Source: Arthrobacter sp. N199823 (GTDB taxonomy: Bacteria; Actinomycetota; Actinomycetes; Actinomycetales; Micrococcaceae). From it: 64,000 nt of DNA. This document shows, piece by piece, positions 8,585-17,717 of this stretch. The first letter of the stretch is position 1. Each line of letters begins with the position of its first letter. A model generated the notes under the pieces. The model saw only the letters and a list, made by a program, of their open reading frames with translations, made no database searches and was not told where the DNA came from. The translations under genes and the position numbers were made by a program. The stretch is taken from contig NZ_PJIN01000007.1 of NCBI RefSeq assembly GCF_002929705.1, forward strand, positions 62,001 to 126,000, given 5' to 3'.

Positions 8585-9409
8585 GTGACACGGAGAATTC
8601 CGGGCAGGTATGTAGCGCTGGGGGACTCCTTCACTGAAGGGGTAGGCGATGCCAGCAGGCATTTGCCCAACGGTGTCAGAGGGTGGGCGGATCGTGTGGC
8701 TGAGGCGCTGGCCCGCGACACGCCTGGCTGGGAGTACGCTAATCTGGCCATCCGCAGTAAACGGCTACGCCACATTATTGCCGAACAGATCGAACCGGCC
8801 CTCGCCATGGAGCCAACGCTGATCACCCTCTATGCCGGCGGGAACGATGTCATGGACGTGGGGACCTCCATCACCAGCATCCTTGATCAGTACGAATTCT
8901 TAGTGTCGCGGTTGGCTGAATCGGAGGCGACAATTCTGCTCTTCACGGGATATGACGTGGAGGTCTCGCCCCTGCTGGCACCGCTGCGCCGCAAGAACCA
9001 TGCATACAACCTCGGCATCAAGGCGATCGCGGCAAAGTATGGGGCCACAGTGGTGGATTACGCGGCGTTACAGGCCTACGCCAACCCGCGCATGTGGTGC
9101 TCGGACCGCTTGCACATGTCAAAGCGTGGGCACAAATACTTGGCCGCCCACGTGCTGGAGGTCCTACATGTCTCTCATGGGATCGTGCTCAAGGAGAAAA
9201 GCCACCCGCCCAAACTCACGTGGAAGCAGCGCGGACACGGACACTATTTGTGGGTGGCGCAGTGGGTGGTACCGCTCATTGGACGCAAAATCCGGCGCAC
9301 CACCCTAGGCGATGCGCTGACACCTCGCTGGCCTGAACCCCTTCGAGTCCCACCAAGGAAGGGCCTGAAGAAGGTGGCGCGCAGCCAGTCCTCCACCGCC
9401 GCCAGCTGA
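8585..9409 (+). CDS. SGNH/GDSL-family hydrolase
   Basis: An esterase-type hydrolase of the SGNH superfamily. Block I is ALGDSFTEG with the nucleophile Ser (about residue 14). Block III is YAGGNDVMD (GND near residue 81). Block V is CSDRLHMSKRGH, with catalytic Asp and His near 174-177. There is no signal peptide, so it is probably cytoplasmic. The C-terminal 70 residues are basic. It sits 6 bp after the UDP-sugar dehydrogenase gene and probably shares its transcript. The substrate (acyl, acetyl or lipid ester) cannot be told. Start GTG 8585 gives a normal N-terminus just before the GDS block. Confidence 0.88.
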   Translation: MTRRIPGRYVALGDSFTEGVGDASRHLPNGVRGWADRVAEALARDTPGWEYANLAIRSKRLRHIIAEQIEPALAMEPTLITLYAGGNDVMDVGTSITSILDQYEFLVSRLAESEATILLFTGYDVEVSPLLAPLRRKNHAYNLGIKAIAAKYGATVVDYAALQAYANPRMWCSDRLHMSKRGHKYLAAHVLEVLHVSHGIVLKEKSHPPKLTWKQRGHGHYLWVAQWVVPLIGRKIRRTTLGDALTPRWPEPLRVPPRKGLKKVARSQSSTAAS

Positions 9410-9417
9410 CCCCACCG

Positions 9418-9448
9418 CCAGACGCTCCATCACATCTGGGGCTTTTTT
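9418..9448 (+). terminator. Probable terminator after the SGNH hydrolase gene
   Basis: CCAGA (9418-9422) can pair with TCTGG (9435-9439); GGC and six T (9443-9448) follow. The stem is short, but the T-run is good. Confidence 0.55.
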
Positions 9449-9486
9449 GGGCAACGCTTCTTCAGATATGCGAGCGTTGGAAACAA

Positions 9487-9521
9487 CTGTGGCCGCCTCC
9501 CGGATCGGGTGGCGGCCACAG
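9487..9521 (-). terminator. Terminator of valS
   Basis: CTGTGGCCGCC (9487-9497) pairs perfectly with GGCGGCCACAG (9511-9521). On the minus strand the stem is followed by TTGTTTCC, fitting the end of valS at 9541. Confidence 0.75.
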
Positions 9522-9540
9522 TCTGGCAGGCAATTAGCGG

Positions 9541-12162
9541 TTATGCCTGCGCGGGCTCCTCAGCCGGCGCCAGCACGACGTCGGACACGGCAAGTTCCCC
9601 TTCGCCCACAGCAACCGTAAGCTCAAGGGCGTTGGCAGCAGCCTTGAGGTCACCCAAACCGGCGCTCAACTGCGTGGCCTGAACCTGAGCTGCTGTCACC
9701 GTCGCTGAGAGTACCTGCGTGCGCTGCTTGACTTTCGCCTCGGACTTGGCCTTGCGGATGCCGCTCAAGGCGTCGCCAACGGTCGAGAGCAAGGTGGTGT
9801 CGCCGTCGTCCACCCCAACAGCGGTGGGCCACGGGGCGCGGTGCACCGAACCCGTGCGCCACCAGCCCCACACTTCTTCCGTGGCGAACGGCAGGAAGGG
9901 CGCGAACAAGCGCAGCAGCGAATCAAGGGTGGTGGCCAGGGCGGCCAGCACCGAAGCCTGGCCTTCCTCACCGGAGGCACCGTACGCGCGGTCCTTGATG
10001 AGCTCAACGTAGTCGTCGGTGAAGTGCCAGAAGAAGCTCTCGGTGATCTGCAAAGCACGGGCGTAATCGTACTTTTCAAACGCAGCCGTTGACGCAGCGA
10101 CAACCTCGGAGAGCTGGGCCAGCAGGCCGCGGTCCAACGGGTTGGTCAGCACGGCGGTGTCGGCTGTGAGCACGTTAGCCTCGGTGGCGCCCAAGTTCAG
10201 CACAAACTTGGAGGCGTTCAGCAGCTTGATGGACAGGCGGCGGCCAATCTTCATCTGCGCAATCTCGTACGCAGTGTCGGCACCGAGCTTGGCGGAGGCT
10301 GCCCAGTAGCGGACGGCGTCGGAGCCAAAGTCGTTGAGCACGTCGGTGGGCACCACCACGTTGCCCTTGGACTTGGACATCTTCTTGCGGTCCGGGTCAA
10401 GGATCCAACCGGAGATGGCGGCGTGCTTCCACGGTGCGCTGCCCTGCAGGGCGTCGGCGCGCACGGCGGAGGAGAACAGCCAGGTGCGGATGATGTCGTG
10501 ACCCTGGGGACGCAGGTCAAAGGGGTAGACCTTGGAGAAGAGGTCCTCATCCTGACCCCAGCCGCCAACAATCTGCGGTGTCAGCGAGGACGTGGCCCAA
10601 GTGTCCAGCACGTCCGCGTCGCCCACGAAACCGCCGGCAACGTTGCGCTGCTCCTCGGTGTAGCCAGGAGCAGAATCTGCTGCGGGGTCAACCGGGAGCA
10701 TCTCCGTGGTGGGCAGGATCGGGTGATCATAATCCGGGTTAGCGTCGGCATCCAGCGGGTACCAGACGGGGACCGGCACGCCGAAGAAGCGCTGACGCGA
10801 AACCAGCCAGTCGCCGTTCAATCCGGAGATCCAGTTGTCGTAGCGTGATCGCATGAACGCGGGGTGGAATTCAATTTCCTTGCCACGGTTGATCAGGCGT
10901 TCGCGGCGTTCCTCGTCGCGGCCACCGTTGCGGATGTACCACTGGCGGGAGGAGACGATCTCCAAGGGCTTGTCACCCTTTTCGAAGAAGTTCACGGGGT
11001 GCATGATCTTCTTGGCTTCGCCGTCCAGCAGCTCGGCCTCGGTCAGCATCGCAATGACACTTTCTTTGGCGCTGAAGACGGTCTTGCCAGCAATGGCTGC
11101 GTAGTTGGCGCGACCTTCCTCAGTAGTGATCCACTCGGGGGTTTCACCCAAGATGCGGCCGTCACGGCCCACAATGGCGCGGGTTGGCAGCTGCAGTTCT
11201 CGCCACCAGATGACGTCGGTCAGGTCACCGAAGGTGCAGACCATGGCAATGCCGGAGCCCTTGTCAGCCTTGGCCAGCGGGTGCGGACGGACCTCAACCT
11301 CAACACCGAACAGCGGCGAGGTGACTTTCTTGCCGAACAACGGCTTGTAGCGCTCATCGTCCGGGTTAGCGACCAGGGCCGAGCATGCTGCGAGCAGTTC
11401 CGGGCGAGTGGTCTCAATGTAAATCTTGGTGCCGTCTTCGGCGAAGAATGGGTAGCGGTAGTACGCGCCCGGCATTTCCCGGTCTTCCAACTCTGCCTGT
11501 GCAACAGCTGTGCGGAAGGTGACATCCCACAGGGTGGGGGCTTCAGCCATGTAGGCGTCGCCGGCCTTCAGGTTTTCCAGGAAGCCGCGCTGCGAGACTG
11601 CTCGTGAATGGTCATCGATGGTGCGGTACGTCAGCGCCCAGTCAACGGACAGACCCAAGGTCTGGAAGAGGTGCTCGAAGACTTTCTCGTCCTCAACGGC
11701 CAGCACTTCGCACAGCTCGATGAAGTTCTTGCGGGAAATGACATCCCAGTCGCGCTGGTTCTTGGCCGGAGTGGCAGGGGGGCGGTACCCCTCGATGTAG
11801 GAGTACGTCGGATCGCAACGCACACCATAGAAGTTCTGCACGCGGCGTTCGGTGGGCAGGCCGTTGTCGTCCCAACCCATGGGGTAGAAGACATTCTTGC
11901 CGTTCATACGCTGGAAGCGTGCCAGCACATCGGTCTGCGTGTAGGAGAACATGTGTCCCACGTGCAGGGAACCTGACGCCGTGGGCGGGGGAGTATCAAT
12001 GGAGTACACCTGCTCACGGGTGGTCTCACGGTTAAACTTGTAAGTACCCTCTTCCAGCCAGCGCTTGGTCAGAGACTCTTCGAGGCCCTCCAAAACGGGC
12101 TTGTCGGGAACGTTGCTTGTGGTGGGTGCGGGCGTGTCTGTGCCCGGAATGATTTCAGCCAT
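9541..12162 (-). CDS. valS: Valine--tRNA ligase
   Basis: A class I aminoacyl-tRNA synthetase that charges tRNA-Val. The HIGH-type motif is LHVGH (about residue 67-71) after PPPTASGS. The editing (CP1) domain contains TTRPELLAACSALVANPDDERY. The KMSKS motif is KKMSKSKGNVV. An anticodon-binding domain and a short C-terminal arm follow. Length 873 aa is normal. It stands alone on the minus strand, divergent from the MepB-family gene with 52 bp between start codons, so the promoters must overlap or sit very close. The domain order resembles the ValS type common in Arthrobacter relatives. Confidence 0.96.
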   Translation of the reverse strand: MAEIIPGTDTPAPTTSNVPDKPVLEGLEESLTKRWLEEGTYKFNRETTREQVYSIDTPPPTASGSLHVGHMFSYTQTDVLARFQRMNGKNVFYPMGWDDNGLPTERRVQNFYGVRCDPTYSYIEGYRPPATPAKNQRDWDVISRKNFIELCEVLAVEDEKVFEHLFQTLGLSVDWALTYRTIDDHSRAVSQRGFLENLKAGDAYMAEAPTLWDVTFRTAVAQAELEDREMPGAYYRYPFFAEDGTKIYIETTRPELLAACSALVANPDDERYKPLFGKKVTSPLFGVEVEVRPHPLAKADKGSGIAMVCTFGDLTDVIWWRELQLPTRAIVGRDGRILGETPEWITTEEGRANYAAIAGKTVFSAKESVIAMLTEAELLDGEAKKIMHPVNFFEKGDKPLEIVSSRQWYIRNGGRDEERRERLINRGKEIEFHPAFMRSRYDNWISGLNGDWLVSRQRFFGVPVPVWYPLDADANPDYDHPILPTTEMLPVDPAADSAPGYTEEQRNVAGGFVGDADVLDTWATSSLTPQIVGGWGQDEDLFSKVYPFDLRPQGHDIIRTWLFSSAVRADALQGSAPWKHAAISGWILDPDRKKMSKSKGNVVVPTDVLNDFGSDAVRYWAASAKLGADTAYEIAQMKIGRRLSIKLLNASKFVLNLGATEANVLTADTAVLTNPLDRGLLAQLSEVVAASTAAFEKYDYARALQITESFFWHFTDDYVELIKDRAYGASGEEGQASVLAALATTLDSLLRLFAPFLPFATEEVWGWWRTGSVHRAPWPTAVGVDDGDTTLLSTVGDALSGIRKAKSEAKVKQRTQVLSATVTAAQVQATQLSAGLGDLKAAANALELTVAVGEGELAVSDVVLAPAEEPAQA

Positions 12163-12214
12163 GGGTCAAGTCTTTCATGAGTTGCCCCGGAACCTAGATT
12201 CAGGAGTTTTTTGC

Positions 12215-12685
12215 GTGGAATCCTCGTGTCAGATGTGGGAACAGTGGGAGCTGCCGGTTGCGGATGTGGCGCCCGAGCCGGAAAGCAGCGAGTATCAAGC
12301 CCACACGCTGTCCCTCGCCGGCCGACGGGCGGTGTTCCGTGTTGCTAAAACCACGCCCACCAAGGTTGGTCAGTTTGTGACGCTGTGGCAGCGTTCCGTG
12401 GCCGGTCCTATCCGGCCCTTTGACACGTCCGACGGCGTTGAGCTGTTTGTTGTTCAGGCCGGCGTCGGTGCGGGGCTGGGCATGTTCATGTTCCCCCTTG
12501 CCGTTTTAGCTCGCCACGGGGTGGTGTCTGTTTCCGGGAAGGGCGGGAAACGGGCCATGCGTGTCTACCCTCCCCACGTTGAAGTCACCAGTGCCCAGGC
12601 CCAGCGAACGCAGGCATGGCAGTGTGAGTACTTTGTGGCCCATGACGCTCCGGCTGAACGTGTCAGGGAGCTGTACGCGGCCTGA
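12215..12685 (+). CDS. MepB-family protein
   Basis: The C-terminal half matches the MepB family (first noted next to the mepRA efflux locus of Staphylococcus). Matching segments are FVTLWQRS, GPIRPFD, FSV-type strands and GKGGKRAMRVYPPHV with a final QCEYF block. Its biochemical role is not established. I start at GTG 12215, 8 nt after CAGGAG (12201-12206), giving 156 aa, the usual family length; the in-frame extension back to 12065 would run into valS. It is divergent from valS and 200 bp before a DUF488 gene. No membrane segment is clear. Confidence 0.78.
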   Translation: MESSCQMWEQWELPVADVAPEPESSEYQAHTLSLAGRRAVFRVAKTTPTKVGQFVTLWQRSVAGPIRPFDTSDGVELFVVQAGVGAGLGMFMFPLAVLARHGVVSVSGKGGKRAMRVYPPHVEVTSAQAQRTQAWQCEYFVAHDAPAERVRELYAA

Positions 12686-12710
12686 CGCAGTGGAAACCGA
12701 ACCTTATACG

Positions 12711-12841
12711 TACGCCACGCCCGGGCAGCTTGCGTATAAACAAACTCCACTTTATTTGTACCCACGCCACGCCCGGCCAAGTTGCGGTGCTCTTGTTCTA
12801 CCGCAAGCCGAAACGGGCGCAGCTGCGTATAAACAAAGTCC
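12711..12841. repeat. Interspersed direct repeats between the MepB and DUF488 genes
   Basis: Two elements each occur twice. ACGCCACGCCCGG is at 12712-12724 and 12764-12776. GCAGCTTGCGTATAAACAAA is at 12725-12744, with a near copy lacking one T at 12819-12837. Between them TATAAACAAA and TTTATTTGTA form a near-palindromic A/T hairpin (12734-12760). They fill the 208-bp spacer, which shows no gene. Confidence 0.6.
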
Positions 12842-12893
12842 CTCAGCTGCACGGGCCCTGACGCAGCCGCGATGCCGGGGCTATCATGCCAAC

Positions 12894-13238
12894 ATGGGCA
12901 CCATCAGGATTCTGCGGGTTTATGAAGAGCCGGAACCGGGGGAGTACCGCGTTCTCGTGGATAGGCTGTGGCCGCGCGGGATCAAAAAGGACACCATTGA
13001 CCTTTGGCTCAAGGAAGCAGCCCCCAGTACAGAGGTACGCAACGCGTTTGGTCACGTGGCTGAACACTTCGAGACCTTTGAGCGTGACTACACAGCGGAG
13101 CTGCACGGAAACCCGGCAGTGACGGGGCTGCGTGAGCTCATCAGAGAACATGAGCATGTCGTGCTGCTCTACGGCGCCAAGGATCACCAACAAAACCAGG
13201 CCGCCGTGCTGCTACGTTTCCTCAATGCCACGTCATAG
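12894..13238 (+). CDS. DUF488 family protein (YeaO-like)
   Basis: A 114-aa protein of the DUF488/YeaO family, of unknown function. The conserved core is RVLVDRLWPRGIKKD (about residue 18-32), followed by W.KEAAPSTEVRNAFGH, F.RDY.AEL and the terminal strand VVLLYGAKD. Homologues are small, soluble and often next to redox or stress genes. ATG 12894 is the only sensible start; the in-frame extension to 12561 would overlap the upstream gene. The ribosome binding site is weak. It is followed 47 bp later by an SDR oxidoreductase gene. Confidence 0.85.
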   Translation: MGTIRILRVYEEPEPGEYRVLVDRLWPRGIKKDTIDLWLKEAAPSTEVRNAFGHVAEHFETFERDYTAELHGNPAVTGLRELIREHEHVVLLYGAKDHQQNQAAVLLRFLNATS

Positions 13239-13285
13239 CCAGAGTCCCGTTCACCGTCTCCGTGCAACCGCGCTAGATTAAAAGC

Positions 13286-14053
13286 ATGGCTGAAAACACT
13301 TCCAAAAATGCAATTGTCACTGGCGCCAGCTCCGGAATAGGTGCCGCTACTGTCCGTCAACTCCGGCGCAACGGCTGGAACGTGATTGCCGTGGCTCGCC
13401 GCGAGGACCGCTTGGCCCAGCTGGCACAGGAAACTGGTGCCACGCCGTTCACCGTGGACGTCACCGTCAGTGAGGATATTGAGCGCCTTCGCACCTTCGC
13501 TACCGAGACGTTCAAAACATCAGGTGGCCTGGATACCCTGGTCAACATTGCCGGCGGCGCTCGCGGTGTGGACAGCGTGGCCAACGGCAATGAAGACGAC
13601 TGGGACTGGATGTATCAAGTCAACGTGTTGGGCACGTTGAAGGTCCTCAAGGCCTTCCTGCCAGATTTGCGTCAGCACGGTTTTGGCACGGTTCTGAACC
13701 TGACATCCACCGCCGGGCACACTGCCTATGAAGGCGGCGCTGGCTACAACGCCGCCAAGTTCGGCCAGCACGCACTGACGGGTGCCTTGCGATTGGAAGA
13801 AGCCGAACACAATATCCGCGTCATCGAGGTGGCCCCCGGAATGGTCCGCACCGATGAATTCACTGTTAACCGGCTCGGCGGGAACCAGGAAGCCGCAGAT
13901 GCGGTGTACCAGGGCGTGGACAAACCACTGACGGCTGAGGACGTGGCAGAGGTGGTGGCGTACGCCGTCGGGCTTCCCCATCACATCAACCTGGATCAGA
14001 TCGTCATGCGTCCGGTGGCCCAGGCAGCAGCACACAAGGTGATTCGCCGCTAG
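13286..14053 (+). CDS. SDR family NAD(P)-dependent oxidoreductase
   Basis: A classical short-chain dehydrogenase of 255 aa. The cofactor motif is TGASSGIG (residues 12-19) and the catalytic YxxxK is YNAAK, with the active-site serine in LTSTAGH. An NAG-type motif appears as NIAGGA. The basic residues after beta-2 (ARRED) suggest NADP preference. The closest general type is the YdfG/serine-dehydrogenase-like group, but substrate cannot be assigned. It may share a transcript with the DUF488 gene. Start ATG 13286 is close to the Rossmann fold, as usual. Confidence 0.88.
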   Translation: MAENTSKNAIVTGASSGIGAATVRQLRRNGWNVIAVARREDRLAQLAQETGATPFTVDVTVSEDIERLRTFATETFKTSGGLDTLVNIAGGARGVDSVANGNEDDWDWMYQVNVLGTLKVLKAFLPDLRQHGFGTVLNLTSTAGHTAYEGGAGYNAAKFGQHALTGALRLEEAEHNIRVIEVAPGMVRTDEFTVNRLGGNQEAADAVYQGVDKPLTAEDVAEVVAYAVGLPHHINLDQIVMRPVAQAAAHKVIRR

Positions 14054-14070
14054 CCCAGGGCCTTCGCCGC

Positions 14071-14176
14071 ATCGATCCGTGAGAAAAGGCGCTTTAGCTG
14101 CGCCCAAAGCAGCCATATCTCACGGGTCGATGAGGGTTCGCGAGAGCCAGGGGCGATGAGGGTTCGCGAGAGCCAG
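14071..14176. repeat. Hairpin plus 26-bp tandem duplication upstream of the ileS leader
   Basis: ATCGATCCGTGAGA (14071-14084) pairs with TCTCACGGGTCGAT (14118-14131) at 13 of 14 positions, probably the terminator region of the SDR gene. A tandem copy of CGATGAGGGTTCGCGAGAGC (14128-14153 and 14154-14176) follows; each copy carries a partial palindrome around CGCGA. Confidence 0.65.
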
Positions 14177-14210
14177 ATGGGTGCAGTGCCAGCCCCGCGT
14201 AAGTATCCGG

Positions 14211-14421
14211 TAGAATAATGGACAAAGCTTCGACCCGGCCATCACCGGTGAGCTTCCGGAAGAACGTCCTGATGAAAAAGGGCAAGTAGAACCGGACGGG
14301 TAAGCCCGTCACAGCAGCTAATGAGCGGCCGCACCTGTGTAAAAACGGGCACGGTAAGCGAGGTGGTACCGCGGCGCAAGCCGTCCTTGCATCCTGAACC
14401 TGAACACCCACAACCAGGATG
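14211..14421 (+). promoter_or_regulatory. T-box riboswitch of ileS (translational, ultrashort stem I)
   Basis: The conserved T-box sequence is AGGTGGTACCGCGG (14361-14374). Upstream, CCGGCC-ATC-ACCGG (14235-14248) presents an ATC isoleucine codon (14241-14243) as specifier, the layout of the actinobacterial ileS ultrashort stem I type. After the T-box, CATCCTG (14390-14396) pairs with CAGGATG (14415-14421), hiding the AGGA ribosome binding site; there is no T-tract. This indicates control of translation by uncharged tRNA-Ile. A -10-like TAGAAT lies at 14211-14216. Confidence 0.93.
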
Positions 14422-14426
14422 ATGTG

Positions 14427-17400
14427 ATGACCCACTTCCCGAAGGCCTCAGCCGCCGCCGGCCTCCATGCCGAATCCAAGCACGTTCCCTCCTCCGTGAA
14501 TTTCCCGAAGGTGGAAGAACTCGTCCTGAAGTACTGGGACGAAGACGGCACTTTCCAGGCCAGCATTGATGCGCGCGACGCCGGCCAGGATGGGTCCAAC
14601 GAATTCGTCTTCTACGACGGCCCGCCCTTCGCCAACGGTCTCCCGCACTACGGACACCTGTTGACCGGTTACGTCAAGGACCTCGTGGCTCGTTACCAGA
14701 CGCAGCTTGGCCGCCGCGTTGAGCGCCGCTTCGGCTGGGACACGCACGGCCTGCCCGCCGAGCTGGAAGCCATGAAGCAGCTGGGTATGACAGACAAAGC
14801 CCAGATCGAGGCCATGGGCATCGACAAGTTCAACGACGCCTGCCGCTCCTCCGTCATGAAGTACGCCGGCGAATGGCAGGAATACGTCACCCGCCAGGCT
14901 CGCTGGGTCGACTTCGACAACGACTACAAGACCCTCAACGTCGAGTACATGGAGTCCGTGCTCTGGGCCTTCAAACAGCTCCACTCCAAGGGCTTGACCT
15001 ACAACGGCTACCGCGTGCTGCCCTACTGCTGGAAGGATGAGACCCCCCTCTCCAACCACGAGCTGCGCATGGATGACGACGTCTACAAGGACCGCCAGGA
15101 CCAGACAGTCACCGTCACCTTCCCGATCCTCGCCGGCGAATCCGCGCTGTCCCAGGAACTGGCCGGCGTCGCCGCGATTGCCTGGACCACCACGCCGTGG
15201 ACCCTGCCCACCAACCAGGCCCTCGCTGTTGGACCCAAGGTGAGCTACGCCGTCGTGCCCGTTGGCCCGAACGGTTCCGGTACGGGCGCCTCGGCCGAGA
15301 AGTTCCTCCTCGCCGCTGACCTGGTTGCCGCGCACGCCAAGGACCTCGGGTACGACGACGGAGCTGCCGCAACAACCGCTGTCACCGCCACGTACGCGGG
15401 TGCCGAGCTTGAAGGCCTGAAGTATGAGCCCCTGTGGGACTACTTCGCCGACGACGAGAAGTACGGCACCGCCAAGTCCTGGCAGTTCCTGGTGGCCGAT
15501 TACGTCACCACCACCGACGGAACGGGTATTGTTCACCAGGCTCCGGCCTACGGTGAAGAAGATCAGAAGGTTTGCGAGCAGTACGGCATCCCGGTAGTCC
15601 TCTCCGTCGATGAGGGTGCCAAGTTCCTCCCGCTCTTTGCAGGCGGTCCGCTAAGCGAGATCGCCGGCGTGCAGGTCTTTGACGCCAACAAGACCATCAC
15701 CCGCGTAGTGAAGGACGCCGGCCGCTTGGTCCGCCAGGCCAGCTACGTGCACAGCTACCCGCATTGCTGGCGCTGCCGCACACCCCTGATCTACCGTGCC
15801 GTGTCCTCCTGGTACGTTCAGGTCACAGCGTTCAAGGACCGCCTGGTGGAACTGAACCAGGACATCAACTGGATCCCCGGCAACGTCAAGGACGGCCAGT
15901 TCGGCAAGTGGCTGGCCAACGCCCGCGACTGGTCCATCAGCCGCAACCGCTACTGGGGTTCCCCCATCCCGGTATGGCAGTCGGATGACCCCGAGTACCC
16001 GCGCACCGATGTGTACGGCTCCCTCGCCGAAATGCAGGCAGACTTTGGCCGCCTGCCGGTGAACAAGGAGGGCGAGGTTGATCTGCACCGCCCGTTCATC
16101 GATGAGCTGACCCGCCCCAACCCGAGCGACCCCCGCACGCCGGAGCAGGGCCAGTCCACCATGCGCCGCGTGGAAGACGTCCTGGATGTCTGGTTTGACT
16201 CGGGCTCCATGCCGTACGGCCAGGTCCACTACCCGTTCGAGAACGAGGACTGGTTCAACACGCACAACCCGGCCGACTTCATCGTCGAGTACATCGGGCA
16301 GACCCGTGGCTGGTTCTACATGCTGCACGTGCTCTCCACGGCGCTCTTTGACCGTCCGGCGTTCAAGAACGTCATCAGCCACGGCATCGTCCTGGGCTCC
16401 GACGGGCAGAAGATGTCCAAGTCCCTGCGCAACTACCCGGATGTTTCCGAGGTGCTGGACCGCGACGGCGCTGACGCCATGCGTTGGTTCCTGATGGCCA
16501 GCCCCATCCTGCGCGGTGGCAACCTGGTGGTGACCGAACAGGGCATCCGCGAGGGTGTCCGCCAGGTCATCTTGCCTCTGTGGAACGTGTACAGCTTCTT
16601 CACCCTGTACGCAAACACGGCCAACGAGGGCAAGGGCTACGACGCCAAGCTGCGCTATGACGACTACTCCGATCCCATGGATCAGTACCTCATGGCCAAC
16701 ACCGGCGATCTGGTGCGCGAGATGGAAACCAAGCTCAACGACTACGACGTCTCCGGCGCGTGCGATTCCCTGCGCAGCTACTTTGACATGCTCACCAACT
16801 GGTATGTCCGCCGTAGCCGCGGCCGCTTCTTTGACGAGAACGTGGACGCCTTCGACGCGCTCTACACCGCCTTGGAAACTGTGTGCCGCGTGGCAGCTTC
16901 ACTGTTGCCGCTGGTCACCGAGGAAGTCTGGCGCGGTCTCACCGGCGGGCGCTCCGTGCACCTGACCGACTGGCCCAACGCCGATCTGTTCCTGGCCAAT
17001 GCTGCTCTGGTTGATCAGATGGATCAGATCCAGCAGGTCTGCTCCACCGGTTCCAGCCTGCGCAAGGCCGCCAAGCTGCGCGTCCGCCTGCCGCTGGCCG
17101 AACTCACCGTGGTGGCCCCCAACGCCGCAGATCTGAACGACGGCGCCGCCATTGTTGCGGAGGAACTCAACATCCGCTCCGTGCGGTTTGTTGACTCTGC
17201 CGACGCTTCCCCGGAGGAGTTCGGCATCTCCCAGAAGCTCGTGGTCAACGCCCGTGCCGCCGGCCCACGCCTAGGCAAAAACGTCCAACTCGCCATCAAG
17301 GGCTCCAAGTCCGGCGACTGGTCCGTCACCGACGGCGTTGTCACTGCCGGTGGCCTGGCGCTGGAAGAGTCCGAGTACACGCTGGAGACAGTTGTGGCTG

Positions 17401-17717
17401 ACGGGCACGACGGCGGTAAGAGTGCCGTTGCGATGTTGCCTGGTGGCGGCTTCGTGGTGCTCAACACCGAGTTGACCCCCGAGCTTGAGGCTGAGGGCAC
17501 GGCGCGCGATATGATCCGCGCCATCCAGCAGGCCCGCAAGGACACCGGTCTGCAGGTCAGTGACCGGATCCGCACCATCATCAGCGCCCCGCAGGACGTC
17601 ATCGATGCCCTGCATGCCAACGCCGAGCTGGTCAAGGGCGAGACCCTAACACTCAAGCTTGAACTCATCCCCGGTGACGTTGAAACCACCATCACAGTTG
17701 AACGGACAGTGTCTTAA
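14427..17717 (+). CDS. ileS: Isoleucine--tRNA ligase
   Basis: A class I synthetase that charges tRNA-Ile. The HIGH-type motif is PHYGH (about residue 74-78) in [16 protein letters not shown]. The editing domain has [12 protein letters not shown] and the KMSKS motif is [13 protein letters not shown]. With 1096 residues and HYGH it looks like the long, eukaryote-like IleS type known from actinobacteria, a type associated with low mupirocin sensitivity (family knowledge, not tested here). ATG 14427 is 7 nt after AGGA, which the T-box leader can sequester; GTG 14424 is the alternative. The stop overlaps the folC start (TAATG), so they are coupled. Confidence 0.96.
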   Translation: MTHFPKASAAAGLHAESKHVPSSVNFPKVEELVLKYWDEDGTFQASIDARDAGQDGSNEFVFYDGPPFANGLPHYGHLLTGYVKDLVARYQTQLGRRVERRFGWDTHGLPAELEAMKQLGMTDKAQIEAMGIDKFNDACRSSVMKYAGEWQEYVTRQARWVDFDNDYKTLNVEYMESVLWAFKQLHSKGLTYNGYRVLPYCWKDETPLSNHELRMDDDVYKDRQDQTVTVTFPILAGESALSQELAGVAAIAWTTTPWTLPTNQALAVGPKVSYAVVPVGPNGSGTGASAEKFLLAADLVAAHAKDLGYDDGAAATTAVTATYAGAELEGLKYEPLWDYFADDEKYGTAKSWQFLVADYVTTTDGTGIVHQAPAYGEEDQKVCEQYGIPVVLSVDEGAKFLPLFAGGPLSEIAGVQVFDANKTITRVVKDAGRLVRQASYVHSYPHCWRCRTPLIYRAVSSWYVQVTAFKDRLVELNQDINWIPGNVKDGQFGKWLANARDWSISRNRYWGSPIPVWQSDDPEYPRTDVYGSLAEMQADFGRLPVNKEGEVDLHRPFIDELTRPNPSDPRTPEQGQSTMRRVEDVLDVWFDSGSMPYGQVHYPFENEDWFNTHNPADFIVEYIGQTRGWFYMLHVLSTALFDRPAFKNVISHGIVLGSDGQKMSKSLRNYPDVSEVLDRDGADAMRWFLMASPILRGGNLVVTEQGIREGVRQVILPLWNVYSFFTLYANTANEGKGYDAKLRYDDYSDPMDQYLMANTGDLVREMETKLNDYDVSGACDSLRSYFDMLTNWYVRRSRGRFFDENVDAFDALYTALETVCRVAASLLPLVTEEVWRGLTGGRSVHLTDWPNADLFLANAALVDQMDQIQQVCSTGSSLRKAAKLRVRLPLAELTVVAPNAADLNDGAAIVAEELNIRSVRFVDSADASPEEFGISQKLVVNARAAGPRLGKNVQLAIKGSKSGDWSVTDGVVTAGGLALEESEYTLETVVADGHDGGKSAVAMLPGGGFVVLNTELTPELEAEGTARDMIRAIQQARKDTGLQVSDRIRTIISAPQDVIDALHANAELVKGETLTLKLELIPGDVETTITVERTVS

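Noticed and set aside
12561-12893. N-terminal extension of the DUF488 protein by 111 codons
   Set aside because: It overlaps the MepB-family gene in another frame and crosses the repeat block; homologues start near ATG 12894.
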